Shown: positions 10,690 to 20,591, counted from the stretch's first letter. The stretch is 64,000 nt of DNA from Janthinobacterium aquaticum (GCF_009208565.1 NZ_WFLK01000010.1:165706-229705), one strand, 5' to 3'. Translations and numbers: made by a program. The notes: generated by a model not told the origin, from the sequence alone.

Positions 10690-13095
10690 GTGCCGACCAT
10701 TACCCTGTTGCGTAAAGCCGTCCTTATCAGCTTGTATGGCAGCGCCGCGCTGGCCGTTTTCAGCCCGGCCGCCATGGCCCAGAGCAGCGACGCCCCAACG
10801 GCCGACGCCGCCGTGCAGACAGTGAGCGTAGTCGGTTCGCGCCGCGTTACCGCCAGTTCCTCCACCGACACCATGGTACCGGTCGATATCATCCCGATGA
10901 CCAAAGTGGCCGAACAGGGCGGCCAGTTCGACCTGGCACAGTCGCTGCAGTATATTTCCCCATCGTTCAACTCGACCCGCCAGACCGGCGCCGACGGTGC
11001 CGACCTGATCGATTCGGCCGCCCTGCGCGGCCTGGGCTCGGACCAGACGCTGGTGCTGGTCAATGGCAAGCGCCGCCACACGACAGCGCTGGTCAACCTG
11101 TTTGGCGCGCGCAACCGCGGCAATACCGGCACCGACATGAATGCCATTCCACTGCTGGCCATCAAGAATGTGCAGGTGCTGCGTGACGGCGCCGCCGCCC
11201 AATACGGCTCGGATGCGATTGCCGGCGTGATCGACATCGAATTGAAGAAAAGCCTGGGCTGCGAAGCGGTGGCCGGCTATAGCCAGTATTCGGAAGGCGA
11301 CGGCAAGAACTACATGACCTCGGCCTACTGCGGCATTGCGCTGGGCGACAAGGGCACGCTGGCCATTACCGGCGAATACCTGGACCGTGGCCGCTCCAAC
11401 CGCGCCGACGCCGACAGCCTGCGCATCATCGGCGACACCAAGTCGGAAAACAAGACGCTGTACCTGAACGGCGACTATGCCACCAGCAGCACCGACAAGC
11501 TGTATTTCACGGCCGGCGCCCAGACGCGCGACGCCTCGAGCGCGGCGTTTGGCCGCGGCGGCATCGGCAGCGACGATATTCCATCGCGCAATTCGGCTGC
11601 CATGTACCCCAATGGTTTTGTACCCTTTATCAACGGCAAGATCGACGACCGCTATGCCACCCTGGGGCACCGCAGCCAGATCGGTGAATGGAATGCCGAC
11701 TTCTCGCAGACCTACGGCTACAACAAGATGCGCTACGACATCAGCAATACGCTGAACGCATCGATTGCCAATCTCGACCTGCTCAACGGCGGCAAAGGCG
11801 TCAGCGCCAGCCGCTTTGACGCCGGCGGCTTCTCGTTCCAGCAACTGACCACCAATGCCGACTTCAGCCGCTACTACGACACCGTCCTGCGCGGCATGAA
11901 CGTGGCTTTTGGCGCCGAATACCGCAGCGAGGAATACAAGATTTTTGCTGGCGAAGCCAATTCCTATATCGACGCCGACGGCGTGGGTTTCGGCGGCAAC
12001 GCCGGCAGCCAGGGCTTCCCCGGTTTTCAGCCCAGCGACGCCACCAAGGCCAAGCGTCACAGCATTGCCGCCTATACCGACGTGGAGCTGGAAATCACCG
12101 AACGCCTGAAAAGCCAGGCCGCCGTGCGCTATGAAAAATTCAGCGACTTCGGCTCAACCGTCACTGGCAAACTGGCCGGCAGCTACAAAGTCAGCAATGA
12201 CGTACTGCTGCGCGGCTCGGCCAGCACGGGTTTCCGCGCGCCGTCCTTGCAGCAGGTCTATTTCTCGTCGACCTTTACCGACTTTATCGGCGGCGTGCCA
12301 ACCGATGTGGTGCTGGCGCCGAACGGTGGTGCAGTCGCCAACGCGGCCGGCATCCCGAAACTGAAGGAAGAAAAGTCGACCAGCTTTACCCTGGGCGCCA
12401 CCTGGACCCCGACCCAGGCCATTTCCGTTACAGCCGACCTGTACAACATCAAGATCAAGGACCGCATCGTGCTGTCGGGCCGCTTCAATGCCGACAACTA
12501 TCCGGACCTGGCCTCGCGCCTGGCCCTTCTCGGCGTAGGTGAAGCGCAGTTCTTCGTCAACTCGATCGACACGCGCACGCGCGGCCTGGACATCACCGCC
12601 GGCCACAAGGGTGAATTGTTCAGCAACCGCCTCAATACCTTCCTGGCACTGAACCTGAGCAAGACCGAAGTGACGAAAGTAAAGACGCCGGCGTCGCTGG
12701 CCGGCTTTGAAGACGTGCTGCTGTCCGAACGCGAGCGCCTGTTTATCGAACAGGGCGCACCACGCTCGAAAGCCACACTGGGCTTCGACTACCTGACCGG
12801 CAAGCTCGAATCGAACCTGCGCGTGATCTACTTCGGCCCGCAAACGCTGGGCACCTTCAGCGGCACCGCCGAAGGCGTCCCCAACGCGCGCTACGCCGCC
12901 AAGACCTCGGCCGACCTGAGCTTTACCTACAGCATCAACAAAAACACCAAGCTGACCTTTGGCGGCAACAACATCTTCAACGTCAAGCCCACCACGCAAA
13001 ACGCCGATGAAACCGACAACGGCTTCAAATACGAGAGCGTGCAGTTCGGCCTGAATGGCGCCTCATACTTTGGACGTTTGTGGGTGAAGTTCTAA
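10690..13095 (+). CDS. TonB-dependent outer-membrane receptor
   Basis: The 801-residue product has a signal peptide ending near AAMAQ (about residue 31), then a plug domain (VVGSRRVTA, LRGLGSDQTLVLVNGKRRHTT, AIKNVQVLRDGAAAQYGSDAIAGVIDIELKK). A 22-strand-type barrel follows, with ASTGFRAPSLQQ, FGGNNIFNVKP and the terminal aromatic LWVKF that signals outer-membrane assembly. The start codon is GTG with GGAG 7 bases upstream. A cysteine pair at about residues 194 and 216 could form a barrel disulfide. The substrate cannot be assigned from sequence, and no transporter or regulator gene is adjacent. Confidence 0.93.
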   Translation: MPTITLLRKAVLISLYGSAALAVFSPAAMAQSSDAPTADAAVQTVSVVGSRRVTASSSTDTMVPVDIIPMTKVAEQGGQFDLAQSLQYISPSFNSTRQTGADGADLIDSAALRGLGSDQTLVLVNGKRRHTTALVNLFGARNRGNTGTDMNAIPLLAIKNVQVLRDGAAAQYGSDAIAGVIDIELKKSLGCEAVAGYSQYSEGDGKNYMTSAYCGIALGDKGTLAITGEYLDRGRSNRADADSLRIIGDTKSENKTLYLNGDYATSSTDKLYFTAGAQTRDASSAAFGRGGIGSDDIPSRNSAAMYPNGFVPFINGKIDDRYATLGHRSQIGEWNADFSQTYGYNKMRYDISNTLNASIANLDLLNGGKGVSASRFDAGGFSFQQLTTNADFSRYYDTVLRGMNVAFGAEYRSEEYKIFAGEANSYIDADGVGFGGNAGSQGFPGFQPSDATKAKRHSIAAYTDVELEITERLKSQAAVRYEKFSDFGSTVTGKLAGSYKVSNDVLLRGSASTGFRAPSLQQVYFSSTFTDFIGGVPTDVVLAPNGGAVANAAGIPKLKEEKSTSFTLGATWTPTQAISVTADLYNIKIKDRIVLSGRFNADNYPDLASRLALLGVGEAQFFVNSIDTRTRGLDITAGHKGELFSNRLNTFLALNLSKTEVTKVKTPASLAGFEDVLLSERERLFIEQGAPRSKATLGFDYLTGKLESNLRVIYFGPQTLGTFSGTAEGVPNARYAAKTSADLSFTYSINKNTKLTFGGNNIFNVKPTTQNADETDNGFKYESVQFGLNGASYFGRLWVKF

Positions 13096-13110
13096 AAAAA
13101 CCGGCAACCC

Positions 13111-13225
13111 GGGGTCAGTTCCGCCAATCCGACACAGCCTGATCTGTATGATGATAAATACACGCCGCGATGATAAAGCTACGGTTGCTACAGCTCAGTG
13201 CGTGTCCAAATGGCGGAACTGACCC
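13111..13225. repeat. 115-bp element B plus a truncated third end
   Basis: It starts GGGGTCAGTTCCGCCA and ends TGGCGGAACTGACCC, the same inverted ends and the same 115-bp length as element A. The interior is mostly different. A further partial right end (CAAATGGCGGAACTGACCC, then repeated CCCTAATGCC) follows to about 13270, suggesting tandem end duplication. Confidence 0.78.
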
Positions 13226-13715
13226 TAATGCCCCCAAATGGCGGAACTGACCCTAATGCCCCCTAATGCCCCTGGCATGACAAACAGCAGCGGCTGTCCC
13301 AGGCAAGGACAGCCGCTGCGCTTTGCGCTGGCTGGCTGGTAATTGAACTAGCTGAACAAGCAAATAATAAACATTACAAATATGTAATATAGTTGCACCT
13401 CCACAACAAATCCATCGTTAAATTGCCTTTTAGAATTTTCCGTGGGAAACTTCAATTCATCAATACCGAAATAGGCAGTTCGTTTATTTCTTCATCGCAG
13501 CACCCAGCCCCGTGCGCATGAACGAGCAGTATTGCGCTGCAGCCTGATTTGACGCCTGGCGCCACCCCAGCACGGCTATACCTGCTGTTTTCAACATTGC
13601 ATTACCCTGGCCTGATCGATAGTCCACGATGCCCATCGACTTTCCTGTTCCGCATCCATGACGTCACTCTTGCGACGCCTGAAGATCATATCAATACATA
13701 TTGCAAGGAACTGTC
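13226..13715. other. long non-coding gap before the chemoreceptor gene
   Basis: After the repeat remnants there is a strong hairpin (13287-13319) and then about 390 bases with no supported gene. The stretch is more AT-rich than its surroundings. It includes ATTACA-AATA-TGTAAT (13373-13388), a 16-base dyad that could be an operator. The promoter of the chemoreceptor must lie here, but I could not fix it. Confidence 0.5.
13287..13319. terminator. 13-bp perfect hairpin, possible terminator of the receptor gene
   Basis: GCAGCGGCTGTCC and GGACAGCCGCTGC pair perfectly around a 7-base loop. Only a short T-poor stretch follows. It may be the original terminator of the TonB-dependent receptor gene, pushed away from the stop codon by insertion of element B. 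Confidence 0.45.
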
Positions 13716-15464
13716 GTGAAAAATTTAACTGTACGTACCCAGCTTGCGATTGCCTTTGGCGGCATTACCCTGTTGCTCGCTGCAATTGCCGTGATTGCCA
13801 TCGTGAGAATGTCTTATCAGGCAGCGACGTTCGAAAATTATGTCCATGGTGTACGCGCGCGTTCGGAAGCTTCCCATATCGTGCGCGAATCGGTAGGGAT
13901 GCGCGCGGTGGCAGCAAGAAACCTGGTGTTTGTCACCTCGCCGGCAGAGCGCGAAGTGGAGAAGAAACTGGTCTTCCAGGCGCAGGAAGAGGTGGTGGCC
14001 AATCTGCGCACCCTGAAGGAGCTGGCAAAAGACCCATCCGTATCGGATGAAGCGCGGCGCATGATCGACAAGATCGACAGCATCGAACAGCAATATTCAC
14101 CTGTGGCGCTGGCCATTGTCGATCTTGCCCTGCATGACAAAAAAGACGAAGCCATCGTCAAAATCAACCAGGAATGCCGCCCGCTGCTGGCGCAACTGGT
14201 TGCTGCCTCCAGGGAGTATGCGCAGTACACCACGCAGCACTCGCTGGAACTGATCAAGGCAGCCGAAGATAAATTCACGACAGCGAGAAACCAGCTCATT
14301 GTGCTGGGCCTGCTCGCCACCGCACTGGCCATTGCCGCCGGCATCATGATTTCGCGGCGCCTGCTGGGCGCACTGGGCGCCGAACCGGTGACATTATGCG
14401 AAGCCGTAACCAAGGTCGCCAGCGGAGACCTGACCGGCGAACTGCATGTCAGGCCCGGTGACAGCAACAGCGTTCTGGCTGCGGTGCAGCGCATGCAGTT
14501 TTCGCTGGTCCAGGTCGTTTCCTCGGTGCGCCAGGATTCGGAACTGGTATCAACGGCCGCGGCGGAAATTTCCTCAGGCAATAACGACTTGTCGAACCGG
14601 ACCGAGGAACAAGCCAGCTCGCTGGAAAAAACCGCTTCGTCAATGGAGGAACTGACATCGACCGTCAAACAGAATGCTGAAAATGCGCGCCAGGCCAACG
14701 TGCTGGCCATTACGGCGTCCGATGTCGCGACCAAAGGCGGTGCTGTCGTTTCGCAAGTCGTGGGCACGATGGAGTCGATCAGCGAAGCTTCGCGCAAGAT
14801 CGTCGATATCATCAGTGTGATCGACGGCATTGCGTTTCAAACTAATATCCTGGCACTGAACGCGGCGGTGGAAGCGGCCAGGGCCGGTGAGCAAGGGCGT
14901 GGATTTGCCGTGGTCGCGTCCGAAGTGCGCAACCTGGCGCAGCGCAGCGCCAGCGCCGCCAAGGAAATCAAGGTATTGATCGACAACTCGGTGGAACGGG
15001 TTGACCTGGGCACCAAGTTTGCCAATGAAGCCGGCGCCACCATGTCGGAGGTTGTCAGCAGCGTCACGCGAGTCACCGATGTGATTGCCGAGATCGTCAG
15101 CGCAAGCCAGGAGCAGTCGACCGGAATCGAACAGATCAATGACGCCATCAGCGCCATGGACAATGTCACGCAGCAAAATGCGTCGCTGGTCGAAGAAGCG
15201 GCGGCAGCGGCTGAATCGCTGACAGCCCAGGCCGACAACCTGGTTCAGTCCGTGAGCATCTTTCAGATCCGTGCCGAGCGCAGCCAAGCTGCCGCGCCAG
15301 CGCAGGCCAGTGCCGTGCAGGTGCGCGCTGCAGTTCGCACACCGGCGCGCGCCGCAGCGGCCAGGCCAGTGAAGGTATCGAACGTCACCTCCCTGCCGGC
15401 AGCGAAGGCACGCAAGACAGCGGCCGCAGCAACAACTGACAGCGGCGACTGGGAAGAATTCTAG
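13716..15464 (+). CDS. methyl-accepting chemotaxis protein
   Basis: The 582-residue chemoreceptor has a TM helix (about residues 11-31), a helical periplasmic sensor (about 35-190) and a second TM helix (about 192-212). A HAMP-like linker and a long cytoplasmic signalling coil follow, with the hairpin tip [31 protein letters not shown] conserved. After an alanine-rich linker it ends DWEEF, matching the xWxxF tether that binds CheR and CheB, so it is a high-abundance-type receptor. GTG at 13716 is chosen because AAGGA lies 6 bases upstream. It stands alone, and its ligand is unknown. Confidence 0.95.
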   Translation: MKNLTVRTQLAIAFGGITLLLAAIAVIAIVRMSYQAATFENYVHGVRARSEASHIVRESVGMRAVAARNLVFVTSPAEREVEKKLVFQAQEEVVANLRTLKELAKDPSVSDEARRMIDKIDSIEQQYSPVALAIVDLALHDKKDEAIVKINQECRPLLAQLVAASREYAQYTTQHSLELIKAAEDKFTTARNQLIVLGLLATALAIAAGIMISRRLLGALGAEPVTLCEAVTKVASGDLTGELHVRPGDSNSVLAAVQRMQFSLVQVVSSVRQDSELVSTAAAEISSGNNDLSNRTEEQASSLEKTASSMEELTSTVKQNAENARQANVLAITASDVATKGGAVVSQVVGTMESISEASRKIVDIISVIDGIAFQTNILALNAAVEAARAGEQGRGFAVVASEVRNLAQRSASAAKEIKVLIDNSVERVDLGTKFANEAGATMSEVVSSVTRVTDVIAEIVSASQEQSTGIEQINDAISAMDNVTQQNASLVEEAAAAAESLTAQADNLVQSVSIFQIRAERSQAAAPAQASAVQVRAAVRTPARAAAARPVKVSNVTSLPAAKARKTAAAATTDSGDWEEF

Positions 15465-15477
15465 GCGCGCCAGCGAC

Positions 15478-16626
15478 TCATGCCGCGGCCAGCATGCCGG
15501 TCTCGCGCTGCATGTTTTCAATCGCCCGGGCGTTGTACTGGTCGGCAAAGAATGCGTCGCCAAACAGCTGCCCGGCCTCGGCCTTGGTGGCCAGGTGTTG
15601 CATGGCCAGGCGGCGCTGCTGCCGGAAATGCGTCGGTTCGACATGTGCGTATTCGCGCCCGATGGCTGCCGTGTAGGCGTTGTAGACGTCATCGTCCTGG
15701 CCCAGGATGGCCAGGTCGGCGCTCAGCATGGCGTCTTTCAGCCGATGCGTAATCGCGGGGCCTTGGAAATGATCGGTGGCGCGGATCAGCTGCGCCACTT
15801 CATCGTTATCACCGGCATCAAGGCCGCTGGAGAGCCATAGCTGGGCGCTGGCTTCTTCGCTCGAATACAGCGCTTCGTCGTCGTGACTGTAGACGGCGTC
15901 GTGGAACCAGAAGGCCTTTTTCAGCAGCTGGCGCTCGCGTTTTCCTGCGCCGGTATTGTCGGCCCAGACGCGGATCTCGGTCAGGCCGTGCACCAGGTGT
16001 TCGAGGTTGTGATAATGGCGATCCGCGCCGCCGTAGGCCTGCGGCCCCGTCAGGTGGGCGAACCACTGCTCGAACAGCGCCAGCTGCGCGTCAGACGCCT
16101 GCGCATAGTTCCACAGCGCTTGCCACTCCTTGCGCAGCGAGTCGAGTATCCATGCGTGATAGGCGGGCGCGGGCACGAACTTTTTCATGGTCCAGTGCCA
16201 GCCGACCGGGCCTTCGAGCGCCTTGACGAAGCTGGAACTGACCGAACCGAGGTCGCGCGGCGGCATCACGAAAATGGTCTTGGCGCCTTGCAGCACATCG
16301 ACGTTGGTCTGCTGGATCAGGTTTTCATAGTCGAAATCGGCGGTGGTGCGGATACCGCGAATCAGGTAGTCGCAGCCGTGCTTCTTGGCCGCGCGCGCCG
16401 TGTAGTCGCCCTTGACGATCACCACCTGCACATTGTCCCAGCCGCATTCGCGCGCGCTTTGTTCGATGATCTGCTTGCGCTCTTCAGCCGGAAACTGCGG
16501 CTTCTTGGCCGGGTTTTGCGACAGGAACACGATCACCTCGTCGGCCAGCGAGCGTGCTTCGCCGATCACCCACATGTGGCCGTTGGTAATAGGGTCGAGG
16601 GTTCCTGAAAATCCGATTTTCTTCAT
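15478..16626 (-). CDS. CoaD-like adenylyltransferase fused to an HD phosphohydrolase domain
   Basis: The 382-residue product joins two enzymes. Residues 1 to about 165 resemble phosphopantetheine adenylyltransferase (4'-phosphopantetheine + ATP to dephospho-CoA). GTLDPITNGH carries the nucleotidyl-transfer histidine, followed by KKPQFPAEER, LIRGIRTTADFDYE and SVSSSFVK. Residues from about 185 resemble the COG4339 group of predicted metal-dependent HD phosphohydrolases, with RHYHNLEHL and FWFHDAVYSHDDE supplying metal ligands. ATG at 16626 matches the CoaD start and has AGGAG upstream. Normal CoaD is about 160 residues and stands alone, so whether this is the cell's main CoaD or a second specialised copy is unknown. 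Confidence 0.85.
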   Translation of the reverse strand: MKKIGFSGTLDPITNGHMWVIGEARSLADEVIVFLSQNPAKKPQFPAEERKQIIEQSARECGWDNVQVVIVKGDYTARAAKKHGCDYLIRGIRTTADFDYENLIQQTNVDVLQGAKTIFVMPPRDLGSVSSSFVKALEGPVGWHWTMKKFVPAPAYHAWILDSLRKEWQALWNYAQASDAQLALFEQWFAHLTGPQAYGGADRHYHNLEHLVHGLTEIRVWADNTGAGKRERQLLKKAFWFHDAVYSHDDEALYSSEEASAQLWLSSGLDAGDNDEVAQLIRATDHFQGPAITHRLKDAMLSADLAILGQDDDVYNAYTAAIGREYAHVEPTHFRQQRRLAMQHLATKAEAGQLFGDAFFADQYNARAIENMQRETGMLAAA

Positions 16627-16737
16627 GCTGCATGGCTCCTGGTCTGGGGCGATATTGATTGCCAGACAATATAGGCAGCGCGCGCGCGCGTCAATGCGCG
16701 CGCCGGCCAGCAACAGCAAATCGGTGTAAAGAACGCT

Positions 16738-18084
16738 TTATTTCTTGAGTGGCGACGGAAACTCCACCCGCACGCATAACCCGCCCAGGCGTTCGGACTG
16801 ATCGAGCACCAGCCTGGCGCCATGGCGCTCGGCAATGGCCTTGATAATGGCCAGGCCCAGGCCGCTGCCATTGGCTTCGGTGCCGGGCACGCGGTAAAAG
16901 CGGCTGAACACGCGCTCGCGCTCCTCGGGCGGGATGCCGGGACCGCTGTCTTCCACCGACAGCGTCACGCCCACCGGGCTGGCGCGCAGATCGATATCGA
17001 CCGTGCCGCCCTGCGGCGTGTATTTGATGGCGTTGTCGATCAGGTTGCGCAGCAGGATATTGAGCGCATCGGCCTGGCCGCTGGTGCTGGCCGGGTCCAT
17101 ATGGTGCAGGCCCAGGTCGATCTGGCGCGCCTGCGCCACGCCGGTCATGTCGCCCAAAGCGCGCTTGACCACTTCGTTCAGGTCCACCGTCTGCAGCTGG
17201 TCGCCGCTGGCGGCGCTTGCTTCCTGGCGCGCCAGCACCAGCAGCTGCTCGACCAGACGCGTGGCGCGCTCGATGCCGGCGCTGACGCGGCTGACGGCCA
17301 GGCTGCGTTTTTCCTGGGTCTCGGCGCGCTCCAGGCTCAGCACCTGCAGTTTCAGCGCCGCCAGCGGCGTGCGCAGTTCATGCGCGGCATCGGCGACGAA
17401 ATGCTGCTGGGCGTCAAACGCGGTTTTCACGCGGTCGAACAGCAGATTAAGCTCATGCACCAGCGGGCGCACTTCGTCGGGCAGGCCCGCTTCGGAGACC
17501 GGCGACAGATCGTCGGCCTGGCGCGCCGCCACCTGCTTGCGTACGCGCGAGACCGGCGCCAGCGAACCGCTGACCACCCACCACACCACCAGCATCAGAA
17601 TCGGCGCCATCAGCGCAATCGGGCCGACCGTGCGCAGCGCCAGGCTGCCGGCCATGCGTTTGCGCACGGCCATATCCTGCGCAATTTGTACTGTCTGGGA
17701 ACTGGTCTGCACCGAAAAAATGCGGTAGGTGGTGCCATTGGCCTTGACGTTGGAAAAGCCCAGCACCGCGCGCTGCGGCAGTTCGGCGCGCGTGATCGAA
17801 CGGAACACCTGCACCCCGTCCGGCGTCCATACCTGCACCACCATGTCGTTGTTGGCCGGATCGGCCGGCAGCGCCTCGGCATGGTTGGCCAGCGGCGCGC
17901 CCGAGCGCAGCGACAGCGCCATCTGCTGCATGTGATAGTCGAAAATCTGGTCGGCGTCGTACAGCGCGCTGCGGTAGGCGATCGAGGCCTGCGCCAGCGC
18001 CGCCATGATGATGGCGGCCAGCAGGAACCACAGCAGGCGCCCCCGCAGCGAGTGGGTCACCATGACCTTGACGTTCATCTTCAC
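16738..18084 (-). CDS. sensor histidine kinase, QseC/TctE-like
   Basis: The 448-residue membrane kinase has a TM helix at about residues 15-35, a periplasmic sensor domain and a second TM helix (about 150-172). HAMP, a dimerisation helix with the phospho-accepting histidine in AAHELRTPLAALKLQ, and an ATPase domain (LIDNAIKYTPQGG, VEDSGPGIPPEER, GSGLGLAIIKAIAERHGA) follow. Its start overlaps the end of the response-regulator gene by 4 bases, so the pair is translated together. The signal is unknown. The periplasmic protease gene next door hints at envelope stress, but this is inference. Confidence 0.92.
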   Translation of the reverse strand: MKMNVKVMVTHSLRGRLLWFLLAAIIMAALAQASIAYRSALYDADQIFDYHMQQMALSLRSGAPLANHAEALPADPANNDMVVQVWTPDGVQVFRSITRAELPQRAVLGFSNVKANGTTYRIFSVQTSSQTVQIAQDMAVRKRMAGSLALRTVGPIALMAPILMLVVWWVVSGSLAPVSRVRKQVAARQADDLSPVSEAGLPDEVRPLVHELNLLFDRVKTAFDAQQHFVADAAHELRTPLAALKLQVLSLERAETQEKRSLAVSRVSAGIERATRLVEQLLVLARQEASAASGDQLQTVDLNEVVKRALGDMTGVAQARQIDLGLHHMDPASTSGQADALNILLRNLIDNAIKYTPQGGTVDIDLRASPVGVTLSVEDSGPGIPPEERERVFSRFYRVPGTEANGSGLGLAIIKAIAERHGARLVLDQSERLGGLCVRVEFPSPLKK

Positions 18085-18740
18085 GCCTTGGGCACCATGT
18101 AGCCCAGGCCGCGCACGTTCTGGATCAGCTCGCTACCAAGCTTCTTGCGCAGGCCGTGGATATACACTTCCACCGCATTGCTGTTGACTTCGTCTTTCCA
18201 GCTGTACAGCTTTTCTTCCAGCTGCGCGCGCGACAGCACGATGCCCGGGCGCGCGATCAGCGCTTCAAGCACCGCCCATTCGCGTGCCGACAGATTGACC
18301 GGATGGCCGTCGGCAATGACTTCGCGCGTGAGCGGATTGATCGACACGCCCTGGTGCTCGAACACCGGCTCGGGGCGGCCCGAAGCGCGCCGCAGCAAGG
18401 CGCGGATGCGCGCCAGCAATTCGTCGAGGTCATAGGGTTTGAGCACATAATCGTCGGCGCCAGCGTCCAGGCCGGCAATGCGCTGCTCGACGGCGTCGCG
18501 CGCGGTAGCGACCAGTACCGGGGTGTCGAGCTTGCGCAGGCGCATCGAGCGCAGCACTTCCAGGCCATCCTTGCGCGGCAGGCCCAGGTCGAGCAGCACC
18601 AGGTCATAGGTTTGCGTCTGCAGGGCGGTATCGGCCATATCGCCGTCCTTGACCCAGTCAACCGCGTAATGCTCGGCGCGCAGCAGGTCAAGCACCACCT
18701 CGCCGATCATGATGTCGTCTTCTACCAGTAATAAACGCAT
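18081..18740 (-). CDS. OmpR-family response regulator, QseB-like
   Basis: The 219-residue product has a receiver domain (acidic pair in VEDD, phospho-Asp in DLVLLDLGLPRKDG, conserved Lys in VLKPYDLDELLAR) and a winged-helix DNA-binding domain (LSAREWAVLEALIARPGIVLSRAQLEEKLY, then VEVYIHGLRKKLG). It is the partner of the overlapping kinase. A REP pair lies upstream, leaving about 50 bases for its promoter. Confidence 0.94.
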   Translation of the reverse strand: MRLLLVEDDIMIGEVVLDLLRAEHYAVDWVKDGDMADTALQTQTYDLVLLDLGLPRKDGLEVLRSMRLRKLDTPVLVATARDAVEQRIAGLDAGADDYVLKPYDLDELLARIRALLRRASGRPEPVFEHQGVSINPLTREVIADGHPVNLSAREWAVLEALIARPGIVLSRAQLEEKLYSWKDEVNSNAVEVYIHGLRKKLGSELIQNVRGLGYMVPKA

Positions 18741-18789
18741 GCCCTGTTCCTTTTATTATTTTTAACCCGAAACGCCAATCCCAGGGGGC

Positions 18790-18884
18790 GTAGGTCGGAT
18801 TAGGCCCTTCGGGCCGTAATCCGACAACATTGTTGGCGCAAGAGGCGATTGTCGGATTACGGCCTGCGGCCTAATCCGACCTAC
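18790..18884. repeat. REP pair (BIME) 1
   Basis: Two inverted palindromic REPs face each other. The left begins GTAGGTCGGATTAGGCCC and folds back as CCGTAATCCGACA. The right reads TGTCGGATTACGGCC to CTAATCCGACCTAC. The outer GTAG/CTAC tetranucleotides and the ACAACATTGTTGGCG spacer are shared with the pairs at 37799 and 56845. Confidence 0.88.
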
Positions 18885-18899
18885 GTATTTGCCTCCGCA

Positions 18900-20420
18900 C
18901 TAACCCAGCCGCACCGGAATAAAGATTTTGTCCGCACCGCGCTGTATCAGCAGGGCCACCGACTTGGCCGACTTGTCGACCACGTCGCGCACCTGCTCGA
19001 CGCTGTTGACGGGGCGGCCGTTGACCGACAATAACACGTCGCCCGGCTGCACCCCGGCATTGGCGGCGGCGCCGCCGGCGTCTTCCACCAGCAGGCCGGC
19101 GCTGATGCCGGACTCGCGTTTTTCATCCGATTGTAACGGACGCAGCGCCAGGCCCAGTTTTACCTTGCCGGCCTCGCCGCTGACCGGCGTGGCGTCGGCC
19201 ACCTTGTCGGCGGCATTGCCCAGCGTGGCCGACAGCGTGACGATCTTGCCGTCGCGCCAGACGTCCATATTGATCTTGTCGCCCGGCAGCGCGATGCCCA
19301 CCATGGCCGGCAGGTCGCCCGAAGCGATAATGCGCTGGCCGTTCATCTTGCGGATCACGTCGCCTGACTTGAGGCCGGCCTTGTCGGCCGGGCTGCCGCG
19401 CTCGACGTTGGCCACCAGCGCGCCTTCCGGCGTAGCCAGCTTGAACGAATCGGCAAAACCCTGGTTCACTTCCTGCACCGTCACGCCCAGCTTGGCATGG
19501 CTGGCTTTGCCGGTGGCAACGATCTGGTCCTTGATACGGCTGGCCAGGTCGATCGGAATGGCAAACGACAGGCCCTGGAAGCCGCCGGTCTGGCTATAGA
19601 TCTGCGAATTGATGCCGACCACTTCGCCGCGCGTATTGAACAGCGGGCCGCCCGAGTTGCCGGGGTTGACCGCCACGTCGGTCTGGATAAACGGCACGTT
19701 GCTGTCGTCAGGCAAGGACCTGCCCTTGGCGCTGACCACGCCGGCCGTAACCGTGCTGTCAAAGCCATAGGGCGAGCCGATAGCCAGCACCCACTCGCCC
19801 ACTTTCAGGTCGTTCGATTCGCCCAGCGGCACCACCGGCAGCTTGTTCGCGTCGATTTTCAGCACCGCAATATCGGTCTTCGGATCGCTGCCCAGCACCT
19901 TGGCGCGGAACTCGCGGCGGTCGTTGAGCTTGACGGTCACTTCACGCGCATCGCGCACCACGTGCGCATTGGTCATGATGATGCCGTCCGGGCTGACGAT
20001 AAAGCCGGAACCGAGGCCATGCGTGGGCACATCGCGTCCGCCGCGCTGGCCGCCTTGCGGTCCCTGCCCCTGGAAGCGGCGGAAAAATTCAAAGAAGGGG
20101 TCGTTGCCGAAGTCGTCGCCAGCCTGGCCGGCGCCGTCGTAGCTGACCTTGGTGCTGCCGGTCACGCTGATATTGACCACCGCCGGGCTGTTGCGCGCGG
20201 CGATCTGGCTGAAGTCGGGCAGCGCGACCTGCGGGCCGCTGGCCGGCATGGCTGCCGCTGGCGCGCTGGCGGCGGCCACCGGTGCTGCCGGGGCGCCATT
20301 GGCGCCGGCGTTGCTCTGATGCACCACCATGGCGCCACCGGCGCCAAGCACACCGATCGCGGCCAGCGCGGCTACGGTACGTTTGATTTTCAACGATGTG
20401 CTGGGGGATTGCTTGTCCAT
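18900..20420 (-). CDS. Do-family periplasmic serine protease (DegP/DegQ/MucD-like)
   Basis: The 506-residue product has an N-terminal TM or signal helix (about residues 13-30, GVLGAGGAMVV), an Ala/Pro linker and a trypsin-like domain. The catalytic triad is visible as TNAHVV (His), KTDIAVLKID (Asp) and NPGNSGGPLF (Ser). Two PDZ domains follow (GVTVQEVNQGF...GSPADKAGL and GLLVEDAGGAAANAGV). These enzymes degrade or refold damaged envelope proteins. The ATG at 20420 has GAGGAG 7 bases upstream, and an earlier in-frame start lacks a site. A Gly-rich QGPQGGQRGGRD loop follows the FFEFFRRF segment, typical of the LA loop. Confidence 0.93.
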   Translation of the reverse strand: MDKQSPSTSLKIKRTVAALAAIGVLGAGGAMVVHQSNAGANGAPAAPVAAASAPAAAMPASGPQVALPDFSQIAARNSPAVVNISVTGSTKVSYDGAGQAGDDFGNDPFFEFFRRFQGQGPQGGQRGGRDVPTHGLGSGFIVSPDGIIMTNAHVVRDAREVTVKLNDRREFRAKVLGSDPKTDIAVLKIDANKLPVVPLGESNDLKVGEWVLAIGSPYGFDSTVTAGVVSAKGRSLPDDSNVPFIQTDVAVNPGNSGGPLFNTRGEVVGINSQIYSQTGGFQGLSFAIPIDLASRIKDQIVATGKASHAKLGVTVQEVNQGFADSFKLATPEGALVANVERGSPADKAGLKSGDVIRKMNGQRIIASGDLPAMVGIALPGDKINMDVWRDGKIVTLSATLGNAADKVADATPVSGEAGKVKLGLALRPLQSDEKRESGISAGLLVEDAGGAAANAGVQPGDVLLSVNGRPVNSVEQVRDVVDKSAKSVALLIQRGADKIFIPVRLG

Positions 20421-20591
20421 GTTATTGCTCCTCATTCGATGAGATACTGATGTATGCAATATTGGGCTACGAGTCTTAGGCCGTACTTAACTTTTTTCTC
20501 TCAAGAAATAGGCGTTGCGCCTTTAAGCATGGCTTAATCAAGCAGCTCCTGCATCATCAATGCCCGATAAAAAAGGCGGTCCGGACGTGAC

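Noticed and set aside
16678..16702. Alternating CG tract as a terminator of the kinase gene
   Set aside because: It can form a GC hairpin, but no T tract follows on the minus strand; function cannot be claimed.
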